Assembly (NCBI RefSeq): GCF_018860565.1
Contig: NZ_JAHKPS010000028.1
Location: 124,001 to 188,000, forward strand
DNA: 64,000 nt
From: Winogradskyella psychrotolerans
GTDB lineage: Bacteria; Bacteroidota; Bacteroidia; Flavobacteriales; Flavobacteriaceae
Direction: 5' to 3'
Positions 61,914 through 64,000 of this stretch are shown here, piece by piece (position 1 is the first letter of the stretch; every line of letters starts with the position of its first letter). A program made the translations under genes and the position numbers. The notes under the pieces are model-generated. The model was given only the letters and a program-made list of their open reading frames with translations. It did not search any database and was not told the origin of the DNA.

Positions 61914-63866
61914 ATGAACTATTTGTTTAAGTATCAACTATTAAACCTATGTCTGTTTTTTTTCTTTTTTGTTTCATATGGCTCTACGCAACAGACAAGT
62001 TTTGAAAACTCATTAATCTACATAAAAAACAATTCACCCTCTGAACACACCAAAATTGATTCTCTATTTAAACCGTTTGAACACGATAGTGTAAAAATGA
62101 AACGTTTGCTTAGCGTTTCTAAAAACATTTCCGCCCATGAAACCTGTAGCTATGCACTTAATGCTCTAGGGGTTATCCAAAGAAATATTTCTAAATATGA
62201 TGAGGCTATTGCCTTACACGAAGAAGCAAAAACTTATGCAGATAAAGCAAAAAGCACCGAATTTAAAATTATTAGCCTAAATATGATTGGCGTTGTATAC
62301 AGGCGAATGGACATGGTTAAACTAGCACTTGACCATCATACAGAAGCTTTAAAAACAGCCTATTCAGTCATAAACCCGTCACTAACAGTAACCAAAAGCA
62401 TTGCAGTTTCACAAAATAGTATTGGTAATATTTATTTGGCTTTAAAACAATATGATTTAGCCATCAATCAATTTAATAAATCTCTTAAAATTGAAAAAAG
62501 CGTAGACAATAAACTAGGCTTAGCTATTAATTATCATAATATAGGCTATGCAGAAGAAGCTAAAGGCAATTTAAGTTCTGCCTTATCCAATTTTCAGAAA
62601 TCATTAGGCTATAATAACATGATTGATTCTGAAACCGGACGCCTTATTTGCTATAATAGTATTGGAGAAGTTTATCTTAGACAAGAAAATTACGAAGAAG
62701 CAGAACCTATTATTAAAGAGGCTTTAAATAAAGCTCTAAATATTGACGACCAATACTATATTTCGGCTTCATACCTTAATCTTGGTCAATTAGAAATAGA
62801 AACCAACCAACTCACTTCTGCAGAAAAGCATTTAAAGAAAGCGCTCAATATTGCAACTTCTTATAATTTAAAATCTACTGTAGCAGAATCTAGCAAACTA
62901 CTATCTGAACTTAACCGTACCAAAAAAGATTTTGAAACAGCATTAAAATATTACCAACAAGCTGTTGAAATAGAGAACACCATATTAACTGAGCAAAATT
63001 TACAATATGTAAATGACATTGCAGTTGAATATGAAAATGAAAATAAAAATAATCAAATTAAAGCCTTAGCTTTAGAGAATGAATCTGTTCGTTTACGACT
63101 AGAGCGAAACAAACAGATCTTACTATACACATCCTTACTTATAGGAATAATAGGTGTCTCCCTTTTTATTATCCACAGAACAAAAGCTTTAAAACGAGAC
63201 AAACATATTTTAACCTTAGAACAAGATATGTTGCGAAGTCAGATGAACCCTCATTTTATATTTAACTCGTTAAACTCCATTAAACTTTACATTATTAATA
63301 ATGATAAAACTAATGCAGTTTATTACCTCAACAAGTTTTCAAAACTAATTCGAAAAATCTTAATGGCGTCAAAAGAGAAAGAAACATCCCTAAAAGACGA
63401 GCTCGAAACCATGAAGTTGTATATGAATATTGAAAACATTCGTTTTGATAATGAAATAAATTTTAACATCACTGTAGATCCAGCAATAAATACTGAAGCA
63501 ACCAAAATACCCTCTTTAGTGCTTCAACCTTTTTTAGAAAATTCGTTATGGCATGGTTTATCTTCAAAAGATAGCAACAAAAAAATAGATCTTATTGTAA
63601 GTAAAAAATTACCCAATTTTATAACCGTTGAAATTATAGATAATGGTATTGGCAGAATTGCATCGCACAAAATTAATGAGAAGAAAAAACTAGAACGAAA
63701 TTCTGTAGGTATAGATATCACAAAAGCAAGATTGGCTAATTTTTCAGAATCATTTCAAAATTCATACACTTTAGAAATTGAAGATTTGTACGAAAACGAA
63801 ACCCCTTCAGGTACTAAAATAATCTTACACATACCTATAAAATTAAAGTCTCAATTTATACCCTAG
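61914..63866 (+). CDS. TPR-containing LytS/YehU-type sensor histidine kinase
   Basis: 650 residues. A Sec signal (about 1-25) places the N-terminal sensor outside the cytoplasm. It holds six or so TPR repeats (about 75-370: ALNALGVIQRNISKYDEAIALH, YHNIGYAEEAKGNLSSALSNF, YLNLGQLEIETNQLTSAEKHL). A single TM at about 402-420 and a coiled coil lead to the His_kinase box with MNPHFIFNSLNSIKLY (His447) and a HATPase domain (LVLQPFLENSLWHGL, DNGIG). It likely phosphorylates the preceding LytTR regulator. The ligand is unknown; TPR sensors of this type are common in Bacteroidetes. Confidence 0.93.
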   Translation: MNYLFKYQLLNLCLFFFFFVSYGSTQQTSFENSLIYIKNNSPSEHTKIDSLFKPFEHDSVKMKRLLSVSKNISAHETCSYALNALGVIQRNISKYDEAIALHEEAKTYADKAKSTEFKIISLNMIGVVYRRMDMVKLALDHHTEALKTAYSVINPSLTVTKSIAVSQNSIGNIYLALKQYDLAINQFNKSLKIEKSVDNKLGLAINYHNIGYAEEAKGNLSSALSNFQKSLGYNNMIDSETGRLICYNSIGEVYLRQENYEEAEPIIKEALNKALNIDDQYYISASYLNLGQLEIETNQLTSAEKHLKKALNIATSYNLKSTVAESSKLLSELNRTKKDFETALKYYQQAVEIENTILTEQNLQYVNDIAVEYENENKNNQIKALALENESVRLRLERNKQILLYTSLLIGIIGVSLFIIHRTKALKRDKHILTLEQDMLRSQMNPHFIFNSLNSIKLYIINNDKTNAVYYLNKFSKLIRKILMASKEKETSLKDELETMKLYMNIENIRFDNEINFNITVDPAINTEATKIPSLVLQPFLENSLWHGLSSKDSNKKIDLIVSKKLPNFITVEIIDNGIGRIASHKINEKKKLERNSVGIDITKARLANFSESFQNSYTLEIEDLYENETPSGTKIILHIPIKLKSQFIP

Positions 63867-64000
63867 ATCATTTTATATAAGCTCCTGACCTGCTTATGCA
63901 AATAAAGTCATTATAAACTACAACGTATTTTTAATTACAATTAGCAATCAAAAATACGCTGTAACATATCAGTATTTTTAATGTATTAATTAATAATTAG

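Noticed and set aside
1..64000. CRISPR arrays, transposases, prophage or integrase genes
   Set aside because: None seen; only the 60-bp pair and short repeats described above.

Overview
The window is about 64 kb of chromosome from a low-GC, probably marine, member of the Flavobacteriaceae (Bacteroidetes). The signs are AT-rich codon use, promoters with the Bacteroidetes -7 box TAnnTTTG, weak ribosome binding sites, many outer-membrane barrels and TonB receptors, and a ribonucleotide reductase whose small subunit carries the ATP-cone, as described for Leeuwenhoekiella. There is no prophage, transposase, CRISPR array or obvious island. Most genes are housekeeping genes in short operons separated by clear intrinsic terminators.

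Layout. 1-7.8 kb: the end of frr, a short DUF5686-like barrel, an MMPL/RND exporter, asnS, rpoN and a PAP2-like membrane protein. 7.8-10.9 kb (minus): an ExbB/ExbD energiser operon followed by a small barrel. 10.9-14.6 kb: tRNA-Ser(GGA), asparaginase, TatD, a retropepsin-like protein, then an orphan LuxR-type response regulator. Downstream of the regulator lie two 57/60-identical repeats with a palindromic operator. One precedes a candidate small RNA, the other a 38-residue membrane peptide. 14.6-18.7 kb (minus): sucA-sucB. 18.8-30.6 kb: a clade II (Sec/lipoprotein type) nosZ nitrous-oxide reductase cluster (cytochrome c, fasciclin protein, nosZ, membrane protein, nosL, nosD, nosF, nosY, lipoprotein). 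A second unit follows with a cysteine-rich membrane protein, a Met/His-rich lipoprotein and a TonB receptor carrying the CxxxM...HxM copper site of OprC. The two units share the same operator-to-promoter geometry, so copper uptake and N2O reduction look co-regulated. 30.6-38.8 kb: polyprenyl synthetase, then a TetR-TolC-HlyD-RND efflux operon with a self-operator candidate. 38.9-47.7 kb: aspS, a divergent CLC protein, a cold-shock protein, a PrcB-like lipoprotein, tadA, dxs, a small membrane protein and dgt. 47.7-57.2 kb: a secreted beta-helix lipoprotein with its TonB receptor, a MORN-like protein, a Pit phosphate transporter, an OmpA protein and a DUF6503-like protein. Three upstream regions here carry 11-bp-phased TWAY direct repeats resembling PhoB-type boxes. 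57.2-60.3 kb (minus): nrdB-nrdA. 61.2-63.9 kb: a LytTR response regulator and its TPR/LytS-type histidine kinase.

The signals most worth following are regulatory: the repeated LuxR-type operator with its two tiny transcription units, the shared Crp/Fnr-like operator of the two nos-related units, and the 11-bp repeat arrays around the phosphate transporter. All assignments come from reading the sequence and from knowledge of the families. No database search was run.
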